Assembly (NCBI GenBank): GCA_963575745.1
Contig: CAUYUJ010003381.1
Location: 189,501 to 253,500 of the forward strand
From: Prorocentrum cordatum
Taxonomy: Eukaryota; Sar; Dinophyceae; Prorocentrales; Prorocentraceae
Length of the DNA: 64,000 nt
Direction: 5' to 3'
This document shows positions 62,900 through 64,000 of this stretch, one piece after another. Every line of letters begins with the position of its first letter. Positions within the stretch are counted from its first letter, which is position 1. The translations under genes and the position numbers were made by a program. Under the pieces are notes generated by a model. The model saw nothing but the letters and a program-made list of their open reading frames with translations, was not told the DNA's origin and made no database searches.

Positions 62900-63040
62900 G
62901 GCCACGGGCGAACCCTACCCCTACCCCCACGATTTCTAAGGGGGAGGGTGGGGTTCGCTTCGTTCGGGAGCTCCCGAGCAAAGGGAGCCCCACCCTCCCC
63001 CTCAGAAATCGTGGGGGGTAGGGGTAGGGTTCATGTGGCC
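62900..63040. mobile_element. Near-perfect foldback with CCCTACCCCTACCC arms
   Basis: GGCCACGGGCGAACCCTACC, CACGATTTCTAAGGGGGAGG and GTGGGG are inverted to the right end (GGCCACATGAACCCTACCCC...). The centre is CGGGAGCTCCCG. Arms of about 55 bp leave almost no loop. Confidence 0.85.
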
Positions 63041-63879
63041 TCCTAAACCTGCGCAAGGGCCCGTTGTCGTCATCCCGCCAGCAGGAACGGGGGGGGGGGG
63101 GGGCAGGCTCGAGGCTCTGGAAGGCGGTGTTGCCTCCTGTGGCGTCCGGGCCCGGCCTCGGGCCACCCGGGCTCGTCAAAGACGGATGTCCAGGGTGAAA
63201 GGCTGCCGGGTGCCGAGTCTGACCGGATTGGGCTCCATCTCCCCGCCTGACAGACTCTCTGTCGGGGGCGGAAAAGAAGGGGGTGATGACTAGGGCGGGG
63301 GGGGGGGTTCATGGCGGGGGCCACGATATTTCCCCAGATTTCATGGCGCCTCTTCTTATTTCATTACGTCCCTGGCCCCCCCGCTGGGCCGCGCACATGC
63401 CGCCGGTCATGATTTGCACCCCCCCCTCTTGGACACCCCCCTCTTGGCCGCTCCCGATCTCTGTCGGGGGTGGACAGAAACCCCAACAGTGACGCGTCGA
63501 TTAGTGAATTGTCCGTTTTCGGTTCTCGAGAGGGCGCCGCGGCCGTTTTTTTTCCAGGCTCGCGCCCGCCAGGTTTGGGCCTCAGGTCGTTTTCGCTGAA
63601 CCACGTTTTACTAGAGGGAGGTCTGTCCATCCCCGACTGACAGACTCTCTGGGATCCCATGCGGGGGCCTCTTTTCTCCATCCCCTTGCGACAACGGCCG
63701 TGGCAGAGGGGAGAGGGAGGGGGGCCAGTCACGTCAGGATTCGCGCCGTCGCCGTCTGGGAATGCCTAAACATGGCTCATTGCCAGTGGACGGCACCAGG
63801 ACGAATCGTGACCTGACCATGGGGGGGCGGGGCCAGTCACCGTCTTAAACGCGACTAGTGCAAGCATGAGTTCTAAACA
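63041..63879. other. No gene recognised
   Basis: G and C homopolymer runs (63090, 63296, 63420). TGACAGACTCTCTG occurs at 63248 and 63639. No exon is supported. Confidence 0.4.
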
Positions 63880-64000
63880 TACAGATTTTCAGAGTTCCGC
63901 GCGGATTTCTTGGATTGCGCTGTGGACCCCCCTGGCGGAACCTCCGCCGCCGCCCCTGGCGCGCTGCGCGAGCCAGCAAGGGGGGTCCAGCGCCGATCCG
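63880..64000. mobile_element. T-shaped foldback repeat (copy 3, cut by the window end)
   Basis: TTCCGCGCGGATTTCTTGGA then TTGCGCTG, the tip hairpins GGCGGAACCTCCGCC and CTGGCGCGCTGCGCGAGCCAG, and the start of the inverted arm CCAGCGCCGATCCG. Confidence 0.7.

Noticed and set aside
62900-63040. Internal telomere sequence
   Set aside because: The motif is CCCTACCCC, not the CCCTAAA expected, and it occurs as foldback arms rather than a tandem array.

Overview
The window looks like nuclear DNA of a dinoflagellate. The strongest evidence is a set of genomic relics of the dinoflagellate trans-spliced leader (DinoSL). They lie directly upstream of a retroelement and of two intronless genes. The very GC-rich retroelement coding DNA, the isolated short exons in long repeat-filled introns, the GT introns ending in AG before AG, and the purine/pyrimidine microsatellites fit the same group. 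The species cannot be fixed from sequence alone. No rRNA, tRNA or CRISPR array was found.

Region 1 (1-5.4 kb) is repetitive: a 160-bp satellite (about 13 copies), a GGA tract, a foldback element and a T-shaped foldback repeat. Region 2 (5.2-28.5 kb) is a nested set of mobile elements. The outer layer is a pair of inverted 176-bp TA-flanked MITEs. Between them sits a roughly 6.4-kb non-LTR retrotransposon (ORF1; ORF2 with endonuclease, reverse transcriptase and RNase H) bounded by a perfect 20-bp target duplication. It starts with a DinoSL relic and ends in poly(A). Its reverse transcriptase is split by a 16.4-kb insertion (9339-25712) flanked by GGCCTT on both sides.

The 16.4-kb insertion is the most interesting object here. 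It carries about eight genes: two adjacent plus-strand spliced genes of unknown function; a head-to-head pair of GYD/GKG-repeat protein genes; an array of eight 27-bp palindromes at 33-bp spacing; a head-to-head pair of small coiled-coil genes that share an intron position; an intronless gene of unknown function; and at the right end an intronless gene that looks like a DDE transposase. The last two carry DinoSL relics, so they were probably copied back from mRNA. I read the insertion as a large cargo-carrying DNA transposon. The role of the non-transposase genes is not known.

Region 3 (28.5-64 kb) contains little coding sequence. Scattered exons encode HEAT-like helical repeats (39.0, 46.4, 52.5-53.0, 56.1, 61.0 and 62.7 kb), with one possible histidine-phosphatase exon at 34.1 kb. 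Everything between is made of several families of short inverted-repeat elements, often nested in one another, minisatellites, a 2.2-kb CCATTR satellite and (CTC)n tracts that sometimes run straight into exon acceptors.
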